Of a stretch of 23,985 nucleotides of DNA, positions 8,891-16,876 are shown in pieces. The notes under the pieces are model-generated. The model did not search any database, was not told the origin of the DNA, and saw nothing but the letters and a program-made list of their open reading frames with translations. Position 1 is the first letter of the stretch; the number at the start of each line of letters is the position of its first letter. Source of the DNA: Flammeovirgaceae bacterium UBA5867 (GTDB lineage Bacteria; Bacteroidota; Bacteroidia; Cytophagales; Cyclobacteriaceae); the NCBI GenBank assembly GCA_002432545.1, contig DJFR01000022.1, positions 49,105 to 73,089 of the forward strand. The letters run 5' to 3'. A program made the translations under genes and the position numbers.

Positions 8891-10036
8891 TTATTGCCAG
8901 AATTCAGGTTTGGTAGTAGTACCACCTTGCGTACGGCAATCGGCACAGGATTTAGATGCGTATGTATAGCCGATCGTAACTGGGCCTGCAGTGGCAGTTC
9001 CAATCAATTCATTAAAGTCCGGAGAGTAGTCCGGTAAGTCGGCCAGCAACACCGTATCCTGTACGCAGTTTCCAACGGACTGATAGGCTTTTAAATTATC
9101 GGGCAGATCGCGCAGACTTATAAAAAATCGTTTCTGTTGTACCGACCCGCCACTGAAATAACCGAGTACTGGTTCTGCCGCATCGCTTACACTGTGAATA
9201 TTACCGGTTACTTTTCCAGGCTGCGGATCGAAAAGCCCACCCAGGTTCTCCGTTGTTTTTTGAAGCTCTTCCCAGTAATCGTATGCCTCGCGGGTAAGTA
9301 CACGCTGGCGAAGCATCATGCTATATTTAATGAAAAGTTTTTGCGAACCTTTCGAAATATTAACCACAGGGAATTCGCTGATCAGGTCTTCCTGTAATTT
9401 TTCAGACGAATTGATAATGATATGTTTGGAAGACAGCGTTCGCCAGCACCGATGAATATATGAATCGTCCGGGCGAGTCAACACCTCACCATCCACATAT
9501 ATCAAGCCCGACATATATACGGCAGTATATTCCCAGGTTTCATCATAGCTCCACTGGTAATAGCGACTGTTACCGGTATCATCGTGGGTTGATACAACAA
9601 CACTGATGCTGTTGTCGCGTGGAATAAATTTAAGATCATCGATCGGTGGAGATTCTTTCAGCTCAATATAGTCTGACAGATATTCCTTCGTATCAACCGT
9701 GCGGATACGAAGTCTGTATTTACTGCTCATGTCGAGGGGTATACCCGATCCGGTATAGTTTCCGGTCTGGTCGCCCTGCAGTGTTGTACGGTTGCCTTTG
9801 TCGTCTTCCACAAATATGGTAGCATTTACTTCCGGGGGAGGCGAGTCAGTTGAGGACAGCGGTATAGCACGCGAAAGTTTTACCGTAGCAGTTCCGTCTG
9901 TACTGTTAACAAAACCGTCTACTACCAAGTAGTTGGTGGTAGATTCTATAGCAGGTGGTGCATAAGGTTCTACGCAACCCGTCAGAAATGCAGTATATAA
10001 TAAGATCAGAAGTGAGTATCGATATAGGGATTTCAT
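8891..10036 (-). CDS. DUF4249 family lipoprotein
   Basis: A 381-residue protein. The N-terminus MKSLYRYSLLILLYTAFLTGC is a lipoprotein signal with lipobox LTGC (Cys21). The opening of the mature part (VEPYAPPAIESTTNYLVVDG, then the pattern TVKLSRAIPLSS and ATIFVEDDKGNRTTL) is the hallmark of DUF4249, a Bacteroidota family with an N-terminal beta-sandwich. The family usually occurs next to an STN-type TonB receptor, as here: the receptor stop is 5 bases upstream of this start, and the MG2-like gene begins 10 bases after this stop. A surface- or periplasm-facing outer-membrane lipoprotein that helps the receptor is the natural inference. The ligand is unknown. Several Cys residues near the C-terminus (CVQDTV, SCADC) could form disulfides. 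Confidence 0.85.
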   Translation of the reverse strand: MKSLYRYSLLILLYTAFLTGCVEPYAPPAIESTTNYLVVDGFVNSTDGTATVKLSRAIPLSSTDSPPPEVNATIFVEDDKGNRTTLQGDQTGNYTGSGIPLDMSSKYRLRIRTVDTKEYLSDYIELKESPPIDDLKFIPRDNSISVVVSTHDDTGNSRYYQWSYDETWEYTAVYMSGLIYVDGEVLTRPDDSYIHRCWRTLSSKHIIINSSEKLQEDLISEFPVVNISKGSQKLFIKYSMMLRQRVLTREAYDYWEELQKTTENLGGLFDPQPGKVTGNIHSVSDAAEPVLGYFSGGSVQQKRFFISLRDLPDNLKAYQSVGNCVQDTVLLADLPDYSPDFNELIGTATAGPVTIGYTYASKSCADCRTQGGTTTKPEFWQ

Positions 10037-10041
10037 GATCT

Positions 10042-12795
10042 TTAGAATTTAAAATTGTAGGTAATGGTTGGAATAGGGCGCGCGAAGATTGACATTTTAT
10101 ATCCTCTGATTCTGCCGTTCTCTGAAGTGAAATATACGGAATAAGCATTCTCACGTCCCCACAGGTTATATACTGCGAATGTCCATGAGCTGTGCGCGAG
10201 CTTTCTGACTTTGTGATTTCCTTCTATGTTGATTGATATATCCGTACGGATATAGTCGGGAATGCGGAAAGCGTTACGGTCTGAATAATATACACGCATC
10301 GATCCGCCCAGGTCATATTTGGCAATAGGTAACGTGATCGGTCGGCCGGTGCTATATACTATATTCATCGAGAAGTTGAATCTTCGGCTGAATTTATAGT
10401 TACCGATAAAGTTTACGGCATGTGGTTTATCGTAACTGCTCGGGTAATACTTGCCACTGTTAATTGTTTCGCTGGCGGTAGCCCCCAGTGTTTTCAGCAT
10501 GGTGCGCGAATAGGTATAGCTGATCCACCCGTTTAATTTGCCGGTTGCTTTTTTGAGCATGAATTCAACGCCATATGCTTTGCCATCGGCATTTAGTATA
10601 TCTGTTTCAAGGTGGTGGTTCAGCAGAAGTGATGCTCCGTCTTTAAAGTCGGTTGCATTTTTTATTTTCTTGTAATAACCTTCCAGCGATACCTCAATCA
10701 TATTACCTCTCAAGTTTTTATAGAAGCCAACGGAGAGCTGATCGCCTACCTGCGGACGGATATAGCTGTCGCTGAGTTTCCAGATGTCTGTAGGAGCAAT
10801 AACAGTTGTGTTGGACAACATTTGTATATACTGTCTCATACGGTTATAGCTGAACTTGAGCGATGCACTTTCGGATAAAAGATAGCGTACCGAAAAGCGC
10901 GGCTCAGCACCATGGTAAGTTGCTATAGGACCGGAACCATATTGAACCGTATCCTGTATGGAAGATTCCTGACGTGGCACACCGGGAGCATAGCGATATA
11001 CTTCACGTGGGCCATAGTTCTGATAGTATGAGTAGCGCAGGCCTGCGTAAACAGATAGTGCGGGCGTTATATCAAAATTCTCACCTACATATACAGCACT
11101 CTCTTGTCCTTGTTCGTCCTGCAGCACATCCGGAATAACCATTGACTCCGCACCGTATGGCTGATAATTACCGGGTGATAAATCATAACGTGTTACACTG
11201 GCACCGGCTGTAATGGTATGTTTCGCATTCGGAAAATAATTTATATCAGCCTTGGCATTCCATTGCTTGATAGCAAAGTCCATTTCAAAAGCGTTGATAG
11301 GACTGGAGTTGCTGGTAACGGCATATTCGTAGCGGCTATAGGTGCCGGTAAGTACACCGTATAGTTTCGAATTGAAAACGTGTTTCCATTTTAATGATGC
11401 ATTGCGATCGCTATAGTTATAGGCTGTATCGGAATTGAGTTTGAATTTATCCTTACTCATATATCCCGACAGGTATATATTGTTGTCGTCATCTATCTTA
11501 TGACTGATGCTTGCATTCAGGTCGTAAAACGATGCATCACTGCTTTTCAGTTCATCAGTTTTTACGCGATCAAGAATCCAGTCAGAATAAGTAGAGCGTA
11601 CACCCAATAGAAATGAAGTCTTGTCTTTTATAATCGGACCTTCCAAACTAAATCTTCCGGTAATAGGACTTATGCCACCAGAACCGGAAAGCTTTTTTAG
11701 ATTTCCTTCACGGGTATGTACATCCAGCACGGAGGACAGTCGCCCGCCATACTCAGCATTGATACCACTTTTATAGAGCTCTACATTTTTAAGTACATCC
11801 GGGTTGAAAGTGGAGAAGAAACCGAACAAGTGCGATGGATTATATACTGTAGCATCGTTATATAGTATCAGGTTCTGATTGGTTGCACCACCGCGCACGT
11901 TCAATCCCACGGTACCTTCGCCAACGGTTTGCACACCTGGTAGTGTTAGTACAACTTTCATGATGTCGGTCTCACCTAACGCAAGCGGCATCTGCTTCAT
12001 GGTTTTGATGTCGAGCTTTTCCATACCCATCTGCATGCCGGTTACACGTGCATCGCGATCAGACTCAACAACAACTTCTTTCAGCGGAGTTATATCTTCT
12101 TCGATTTCCACATCGAGTCGGCCGTTAGCATACAGCATCACCTGGCGATGTGTATTCTTCATGCCGATACTTTTTACTTTCACAATGTGTTGTCCTTTCG
12201 GAAGCGTAAGCGAGTAGTGACCGAACTGATCGGTAGAAGCTCCGATCATCGGGTTCTCCACGTAAACAGAAGCTCCGATAACGGGTTCTCCTGATTTTGA
12301 ATCGCGAATGGTACCGGCTATCGTTGCTTTACCTTGCAGGTTATCGGTTCGCGGACCAATGGTATATAATTTTTCTTCGGCAAGCTTTTTCTTTTTCTCT
12401 CGCTGTTCAAAATCGGTATAGTCGAATGAAGGAGCAGGTTTTGTTTTGGTTTCATCCTGTCCAAAAAAATCAATCGGGAGCTCCGTGAGGATTTGCCGTT
12501 CGCGTGTAATGTAAATGTTGTTCTGGTATACGTTGTAATGAAATTCGGTTCCCGACAGGATTTTATCCAGTACCGAAGTCACTTCTTCATTGGACACGTT
12601 CAGGTCAACGGTAAGGCTATCCGTCCAGGCTGAGTTGTACGACAGTCGGAAATCGGTTTGTTCTTCGATTTTATGTACAACCTGCTCGAATGTAGCCGCT
12701 GAAAATTGTGCCGTGATGCGCGTGGTTCGCTGGCTAAATCCGGACGAAGCCATTACCAGGAGAAGAAAAAAGAGAAGGGGTAGTTTTTTTATCAT
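10042..12795 (-). CDS. TonB-dependent receptor with STN and carboxypeptidase-regulatory-like domains
   Basis: A 917-residue outer-membrane protein. Domains in order: signal peptide (1-21); STN domain (about 28-98, TRITAQFSAATFEQVVHKIE to NNIYITRER); a charged linker with EQREKKKKLAEEKL (about 130-142); a CarboxypepD_reg-like beta-sandwich (about 157-240, AGTIRDSKSGEPVIGASVYV); a plug (about 250-360, GVQTVGEGTVGLNVRGGATN and NVELYKSGINAEYGGRLSSV); and a 22-strand-type barrel to the C-terminus, which ends in TITYNFKF with the terminal Phe used for Bam-dependent assembly. STN domains normally signal to a FecR-type anti-sigma factor, but no fecR or ECF sigma gene lies in this window. The start ATGA overlaps the stop of the upstream gene by 4 bases, indicating translational coupling. 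The substrate is unknown. Confidence 0.93.
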   Translation of the reverse strand: MIKKLPLLFFLLLVMASSGFSQRTTRITAQFSAATFEQVVHKIEEQTDFRLSYNSAWTDSLTVDLNVSNEEVTSVLDKILSGTEFHYNVYQNNIYITRERQILTELPIDFFGQDETKTKPAPSFDYTDFEQREKKKKLAEEKLYTIGPRTDNLQGKATIAGTIRDSKSGEPVIGASVYVENPMIGASTDQFGHYSLTLPKGQHIVKVKSIGMKNTHRQVMLYANGRLDVEIEEDITPLKEVVVESDRDARVTGMQMGMEKLDIKTMKQMPLALGETDIMKVVLTLPGVQTVGEGTVGLNVRGGATNQNLILYNDATVYNPSHLFGFFSTFNPDVLKNVELYKSGINAEYGGRLSSVLDVHTREGNLKKLSGSGGISPITGRFSLEGPIIKDKTSFLLGVRSTYSDWILDRVKTDELKSSDASFYDLNASISHKIDDDNNIYLSGYMSKDKFKLNSDTAYNYSDRNASLKWKHVFNSKLYGVLTGTYSRYEYAVTSNSSPINAFEMDFAIKQWNAKADINYFPNAKHTITAGASVTRYDLSPGNYQPYGAESMVIPDVLQDEQGQESAVYVGENFDITPALSVYAGLRYSYYQNYGPREVYRYAPGVPRQESSIQDTVQYGSGPIATYHGAEPRFSVRYLLSESASLKFSYNRMRQYIQMLSNTTVIAPTDIWKLSDSYIRPQVGDQLSVGFYKNLRGNMIEVSLEGYYKKIKNATDFKDGASLLLNHHLETDILNADGKAYGVEFMLKKATGKLNGWISYTYSRTMLKTLGATASETINSGKYYPSSYDKPHAVNFIGNYKFSRRFNFSMNIVYSTGRPITLPIAKYDLGGSMRVYYSDRNAFRIPDYIRTDISINIEGNHKVRKLAHSSWTFAVYNLWGRENAYSVYFTSENGRIRGYKMSIFARPIPTITYNFKF

Positions 12796-13523
12796 GGGTT
12801 TGTTTGGCTACGGTCGTTGAATTCGGCTAATCGGGTAATATACTCTCTCCGGTTTTTACGGAACGGCAACTTTTTGCCCTTGTTTACATATTGCACAGCT
12901 TCGCGTTTCTGATCGCCAAATAGTTTAAGCAAGGCACCTTTACTCCTTATGGAGTAGCATACATTGTTCATACAGATATAGTAACGTGTCTTCTCGTCAA
13001 ACTCGTGAATGATCTCCTGTGCGGTAATCGTTTCCTGCATAATCTTGATGTGCCGCGCGTATGCTCTAGTCTTACCGTTGTAAAGCACTTCATAGTACCC
13101 GGGCGAGAGACTGGTATCCGGCCGGTTTGCAAATGTGCGATGATCCGGCAAAGTAAACGAACCCACTTTGTTTTTAGTGAGCTTCATTACGCTGCTGCTG
13201 TAATATGTTTCAGTGAGTAATTGATCGGAAGAGATATCGTATAACAAGGGTACATTTTCGTACAGGTACCCATCGTAGTATACGGAACCGAACACCCAGT
13301 CATCAGAACCCAGGTACGGATGTTCTTCTTTCAGCGAGAGGTATAATGCGTAATCACTTCCATTATACAATTGCGCCTGGCCTTGAATGGCATTGTTGTA
13401 ATTCTTAACAGCACTGTTGACGGCAGCAGTAATAAAAGTTGTGTCATTTTTTAATGACTGTGCAAAGGCTGTCTGAGCAAGAAGCCAAAACAGAACAGAC
13501 GGTAGGAAAGGGGAACGTTTCAT
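12792..13523 (-). CDS. Exported protein of unknown function heading the TonB-receptor operon
   Basis: The start is set at the ATG at 13523 (243 residues), which begins a signal peptide MKRSPFLPSVLFWLLAQTAF with cleavage near FAQ. The further in-frame extension to 13571 has no such feature. I do not recognise the family. The mature part is mixed alpha/beta with many Tyr residues (DYALYLSLKEEHPYLGSDDW, YYDGYLYENVPLLYDISSDQ) and a basic C-terminus (KKLPFRKNRREY). There are two Cys residues (ICMNNVC), which could form a disulfide. It overlaps the receptor start by 4 bases (ATGA), so production of the two is probably coupled. It may be a periplasmic or outer-membrane accessory of the receptor, but this is from position only. 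Confidence is high that it is a real gene, low for function. Confidence 0.75.
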   Translation of the reverse strand: MKRSPFLPSVLFWLLAQTAFAQSLKNDTTFITAAVNSAVKNYNNAIQGQAQLYNGSDYALYLSLKEEHPYLGSDDWVFGSVYYDGYLYENVPLLYDISSDQLLTETYYSSSVMKLTKNKVGSFTLPDHRTFANRPDTSLSPGYYEVLYNGKTRAYARHIKIMQETITAQEIIHEFDEKTRYYICMNNVCYSIRSKGALLKLFGDQKREAVQYVNKGKKLPFRKNRREYITRLAEFNDRSQTNP

Positions 13524-13822
13524 GTCAGCGGTTTGGGTAACCACTAAAATATAGCTTTGGACAGTAAACACGCTTACCGCTGAGATAAAAAATACTAATC
13601 ATCCCCATCGTAGAGACTATTTTAATAAAGTACCAGCGATGTTGTTTGCGCTATAGGTCGATATTTCGATAAGACATATCTATAAAATCTGCGACAATGT
13701 CTATTGATGATGGGAGATTGTCATGCTGCAGGAATCGGAGTACAACGCTACCCCTAGGTAGCGACAGGATGGCGGCCAGCGGTATTTGCTGATCGCCATT
13801 TCATGCTAATGCCACTTTCGGA
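13524..13822. other. Intergenic region with two inverted repeats
   Basis: This 299-base gap lies between the DUF695-like gene and the start of the TonB-receptor operon, both on the minus strand, so it should hold the operon promoter. No perfect TAnnTTTG box was found on the minus strand. It holds a hairpin at 13746-13763 (CGCTACC and GGTAGCG around CCTA) with no T-run on either side. It also holds an 8-bp inverted repeat with arms TCAGCGGT (13525-13532) and ACCGCTGA (13576-13583) flanking 43 bases directly upstream of the operon start codon. No convincing gene was seen in it. Confidence 0.5.
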
Positions 13823-14935
13823 TTATCCAACCTCAAACCGACTGAGCGACCGCCAGTATTTGTCTTTGAAAATGCCGAAGCTTATTTCAAATGAGTCTGA
13901 GAAAGCATGTTGGATTTCGTCAAAGACTTTGGACGGTTTTCTGAAGTCTTTGCACGCAAAGAATATAGCACGTATGTTGTTTGATGTCTCACGGCCAACA
14001 TTGAGGTAACCTTCAAAATCCTGGAGTTGTCCGGTTATATTGTTTTCGATATCGTCTAATAAACGGAGTGTATCTTCATCTGGCAGTCCACTGTCCTCAA
14101 CACCATTATAGTTTATTTCAATAATGGCGGTCCAGGGATGAGAGGCTTTGCTGTCCCACGCGAGTAGATCGGTATTGATAACAGCAATCACAGGTTTACC
14201 CTCTTCTGTTTCTGCCGTAAAACCGGAGTAATTATCGTTCTCAGTGTTATGGCGTAACCCTTCGTACTTCTCTATAAACTCTTTTTCGCGCCAGATCAGG
14301 AAATCCCTGAGCTTGAGTATAGGAACCAGTTCTTTTTCGGCTTCACTTTTCCCAACAACAGTTATGTTGTCAAATGCCGTTGCAAATCTTAGTTCACCAA
14401 GGTAATGTTCTAAAAAAATAGAGGTTCCGCTCGAGATAGTTGATGCTGCATTTTCATTAAAGTCATCGTGGTATACAACTGTAATATCTATTTCGTCAGG
14501 ATGGGCAGGATCTTCCGTAGCGTAAAAAGATAAATTGGAAGTGTTGAACGTATAGCCACTCATGTCGATCTCCACCGAGTTAAGATTTAGTCCTTCCTCA
14601 TCTACCGGTTGTTTGAGTGCTATAAATTCCCATCCCTTTATTTTGGGAGCCGCCTGAACCAGTTCTTCTACAAATACTATATTTTCGATGACGCCATCAG
14701 CAGTAAATGTAAGCCTGGCTATACCATCATCAGGCACTCCGCATGTGAAGTGATAACCATCACGAAGCTCGTCTAACTTGGGAGAGATTATGTTGAAGAA
14801 ATTCTTTTTAACATCACGCTTCTCTTTGATGACTTTAAACAGATCTCTTTCGTTTTTCTGGAACCAATTCCAGAAGTCTTGGTAAGATTGGATGGGTTCC
14901 TCCTTTTTATTGAGGATGTTTTTCAGGAAGTTCAT
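13823..14935 (-). CDS. DUF695-like protein of unknown function
   Basis: The start is set at the ATG at 14935 (MNFLKNILNKK, 370 residues); the in-frame codon at 14962 is 27 bases further upstream. There is no signal peptide or membrane helix, so it should be cytosolic. The first 200 residues are a mixed alpha/beta region (DGYHFTCGVPDDGIARLTFT). The C-terminal part, about 255-350, fits DUF695 as I know it: PVIAVINTDLLAWDSKASHP, then a hydrophobic strand AIIEINYNGV, GLPDEDTLRLLDDIEN, and GYLNVGRETSNNIRAIFF. DUF695 has no assigned biochemical role. Its members often lie in islands of small accessory genes, as this one does. The adjacent genes on either side do not overlap it, so it is probably a single-gene unit. 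Confidence 0.65.
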   Translation of the reverse strand: MNFLKNILNKKEEPIQSYQDFWNWFQKNERDLFKVIKEKRDVKKNFFNIISPKLDELRDGYHFTCGVPDDGIARLTFTADGVIENIVFVEELVQAAPKIKGWEFIALKQPVDEEGLNLNSVEIDMSGYTFNTSNLSFYATEDPAHPDEIDITVVYHDDFNENAASTISSGTSIFLEHYLGELRFATAFDNITVVGKSEAEKELVPILKLRDFLIWREKEFIEKYEGLRHNTENDNYSGFTAETEEGKPVIAVINTDLLAWDSKASHPWTAIIEINYNGVEDSGLPDEDTLRLLDDIENNITGQLQDFEGYLNVGRETSNNIRAIFFACKDFRKPSKVFDEIQHAFSDSFEISFGIFKDKYWRSLSRFEVG

Positions 14936-15092
14936 AGGCTGGTATACAAGGGTTACTAACACGTTAATATAGTAAAAATAGACATCGTTGAATTTGGCTT
15001 TTGCAAAATAAAATTTGATGTAGTATTCCGGTGGTTATTCTAATTTTTGTTAACATCAATTCGAATATATTGGCTTACTAAACCTATATTTT

Positions 15093-16037
15093 ATGGATAT
15101 CCGAGGATCGGGCAAATGGATTATCGTAGCAGGTCTTATTGCCTTAAGCAGTATCTTTTTTACATCGATCTCGCTCTATCATACGCTGGGCCTATACCTC
15201 TGTCTTATCGAAGCATTCTTTTGTGCTGCTTTTCTGTATATCGGACTTCTGGGGATCGATTCACTCAGTGATATACCTTTCATTACAGAGGCTGAATACC
15301 CGAAGCTCAACGATACAGCTACCATGGCGATACCTATAATTGCATTTGTTGTTTTGGGATTTGTCATATCGCTTAACACAGACAATCGACTTGATAACGT
15401 GCTGAAGGAAAAGGGAGTTGTTACCACTGCGATGATTCGCGATGGCTTCCAGGTATCGAGACGGTCACGCAGAGGTGCTTCTACTACTTCTGCCATTCAG
15501 ATAACATTCCGGTTAAAGGATGGGAAACTTTTTAATGCGAGCTCGGATGTAAGTGACGAAGTGTATGAAAATCTGGTGCGCGGGCAAGGCGTAGATATCA
15601 TCTATCTGCCAACCAACCCATCACTCTTTAAAGTAATTATTGGCAATGAAAATGCCCAGAAGTTTGGAGGTGTTCCCAATCGCGCCATTGAATTCTCCGA
15701 TCTTGAAAAAGTCCTTGCACTGCATGTCGACAGCGTGCGAGATTACCTCAGTACCATTAGTGTATACTGGACTACAACCATCGAAAAGAGAAATTACTAT
15801 TATGCCAATGAAAGTAAAAACGAATTGATAGCCCGGAAAAATAATGGTAGCCTGATATACCGGGGACCGATGCTTATGAATATACATAGCTTTCTGAGCG
15901 ATGTACCCGTACTTGAAAGGATACAAGATACAACGGCAACCGGTGAGACAGTAGGCACTACGTTGCTTACGGAAAAATACCGGATGAAATATAGCCTGGA
16001 TCTGGATGCCGGAATGCTCACCATCGAACCCCGCTAA
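15093..16037 (+). CDS. Membrane protein with DUF3592-like segment
   Basis: A 314-residue protein starting at the ATG at 15093. It has three hydrophobic helices at about 9-27, 30-53 and 78-95. After them comes a short beta-rich domain (about 105-180) with a DUF3592-like pattern: GVVTTAMIRDGFQVSRRS, a basic-rich strand, then GQGVDIIYLPTNPSLFKVI, where the V-x-YLP-x-NP-S motif is typical. The remaining C-terminal part (about 190-314) looks soluble and is unrecognised. Function is unknown. It is transcribed away from the DUF695-like gene, with 157 bases between the two starts. Its TAA stop is the first codon of a palindromic repeat, so the last residues (TIEPR) or the stop itself may have been set by insertion of that repeat. 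Confidence 0.65.
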   Translation: MDIRGSGKWIIVAGLIALSSIFFTSISLYHTLGLYLCLIEAFFCAAFLYIGLLGIDSLSDIPFITEAEYPKLNDTATMAIPIIAFVVLGFVISLNTDNRLDNVLKEKGVVTTAMIRDGFQVSRRSRRGASTTSAIQITFRLKDGKLFNASSDVSDEVYENLVRGQGVDIIYLPTNPSLFKVIIGNENAQKFGGVPNRAIEFSDLEKVLALHVDSVRDYLSTISVYWTTTIEKRNYYYANESKNELIARKNNGSLIYRGPMLMNIHSFLSDVPVLERIQDTTATGETVGTTLLTEKYRMKYSLDLDAGMLTIEPR

Positions 16038-16090
16038 CTGGCGCAAGTCTCCGACTTGTGCCAGCCTTGTCAGCAGTCTCCAGACTGTTG
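16035..16090. repeat. Palindromic repeat R1, copy a (double hairpin)
   Basis: Two adjacent hairpins. The first (16038-16064) has arms CTGGCGCAAGTC and GACTTGTGCCAG around TCC, a 12-bp stem with one G-T pair. The second (16071-16090) has arms CAGCAGTCT and AGACTGTTG around CC, a 9-bp stem with one G-T pair. The first 16 bases, TAACTGGCGCAAGTCT from 16035, are identical to copy b at 19807, including the TAA that serves as a stop codon in both places. No T-run follows, so it is not a typical terminator. It looks like a REP-type dispersed element. Confidence 0.7.
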
Positions 16091-16095
16091 GAAGC

Positions 16096-16212
16096 TTACT
16101 CAAAATATTTCACATTGAACTCGCCTTCGTAACGACTTAAATCCTGCAAACCTTTTTCACTCACTCTATATTTCTCACAACATTCTGCAGAAGATTTAGA
16201 GATTGGATGCTG
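16096..16212 (-). pseudogene. Possible C-terminal gene remnant without a start codon
   Basis: Minus-strand frame of 38 codons between a TAG at 16213-16215 and its own TAA at 16096-16098, with no ATG. It reads ISKSSAECCEKYRVSEKGLQ followed by DLSRYEGEFNVKYFE. The composition (charged, ending in an aromatic-rich tail) looks like genuine protein rather than noise. It lies directly after the orphan gene ending at 16217 but in a different frame. It could be the tail of a decayed gene, or of the neighbour after a frameshift. The family is not recognised. The call rests only on composition and the missing start. Confidence 0.3.
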
Positions 16213-16216
16213 CTAA

Positions 16217-16501
16217 TTATTCTTTTGGATATTTTGTTTTATCGTCAAAATAATCCGGCGGTATAGAAGATGAAAAGGCCTTATCAAAAGCTTCACATTG
16301 CCTTCCATAGTTAGCGCCTAATTGAAAGACATCAAAATCGGAAGCCTTTTCATATACTATAATAGCATAGTTGACCTCATCCCTTACAAAGTGAGCAAGT
16401 TCAAAATCTGTTTTATAAATGCTATTATACCAATCAATTGTTTGTTGCAGCATATAGGGTTGATTGGTGATAATGTTAAAATCTTTTTTATGTTGCTCCA
16501 T
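16217..16501 (-). CDS. Small protein of unknown function
   Basis: A 94-residue protein beginning MEQHKKDFNIITNQ. It is rich in aromatic and acidic residues (QQTIDWYNSIYKTDFELAHF, DFDVFQLGANYGRQCEAFDK) and has no signal peptide or membrane helix, so it should be cytosolic. I do not recognise the family. It lies 39 bases downstream of the next small gene on the same strand, in a run of minus-strand orphans. The codon pattern and the clean start support a real gene. An immunity-like role is possible because of the neighbourhood, but nothing in the sequence proves it. Confidence 0.55.
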   Translation of the reverse strand: MEQHKKDFNIITNQPYMLQQTIDWYNSIYKTDFELAHFVRDEVNYAIIVYEKASDFDVFQLGANYGRQCEAFDKAFSSSIPPDYFDDKTKYPKE

Positions 16502-16540
16502 TTGAAGGAATAGTAATTGACAATATAAATGAATGCGGGC

Positions 16541-16858
16541 CTAACATCCGGTCTCCGGATCGATAACTTTAAATCCTAGAATCTCGGATGAAATAGATTT
16601 GAGTTTATTAATCCAGTGTTCCCATTCCTCTTCATCCGTCAGCCCCGAAAAAGAAAGCCCGCTAGGTTCTACTGATGCAGTGATATGTTTTTCTGTCTCA
16701 TCGTAGCTAAACCAATAAGGAATTCCTTCTTCGCCTTCATTCCCTCCTTTGCCAAAGCCTAACCATCCGTCTAGTCGTTCATATATAGAAGGAATTTTAT
16801 TCCAAATTTCCGGGGCAGTGGTATAATGTATGGTAAGATTTGTGGATTGAAAGTTCAT
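16541..16858 (-). CDS. Small protein of unknown function, immunity-like context
   Basis: A 105-residue acidic protein beginning MNFQSTNLTIHY. It has many Trp residues (PEIWNKI, DGWLGFG, IPYWFSYDE, EEWEHWINKL), a Gly-rich turn GFGKGGNEGEEGI, and no signal peptide or membrane helix. The acidic, Trp-rich and compact make-up resembles single-domain cytosolic immunity proteins, but I cannot place it in a named family. The stop and last codons (DPETGC) overlap a small palindrome ATCCGG/CCGGAT at 16546-16560, whose 11-base core is shared with repeat R2. That palindrome may have supplied the C-terminus. It starts 18 bases after the stop of the YD-like gene upstream. Confidence 0.55.
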   Translation of the reverse strand: MNFQSTNLTIHYTTAPEIWNKIPSIYERLDGWLGFGKGGNEGEEGIPYWFSYDETEKHITASVEPSGLSFSGLTDEEEWEHWINKLKSISSEILGFKVIDPETGC

Positions 16859-16876
16859 GTCACTTTTTACATGTAC

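Noticed and set aside
8881..9003. 41-residue N-terminal extension of the MG2/plug-like protein
   Set aside because: It overlaps the DUF4249 gene, lacks a signal peptide, and the ATG at 8880 begins a perfect signal peptide 10 bases after the neighbour's stop.
13746..13763. Hairpin CGCTACC/GGTAGCG as a terminator of the DUF695-like gene
   Set aside because: No T-run follows on either strand; kept only as a structure in the intergenic entry.
16038..16090. R1 copy a as a rho-independent terminator
   Set aside because: Neither hairpin is followed by a T-run, unlike the hairpin at 19843; the repeated sequence points to a dispersed repeat.
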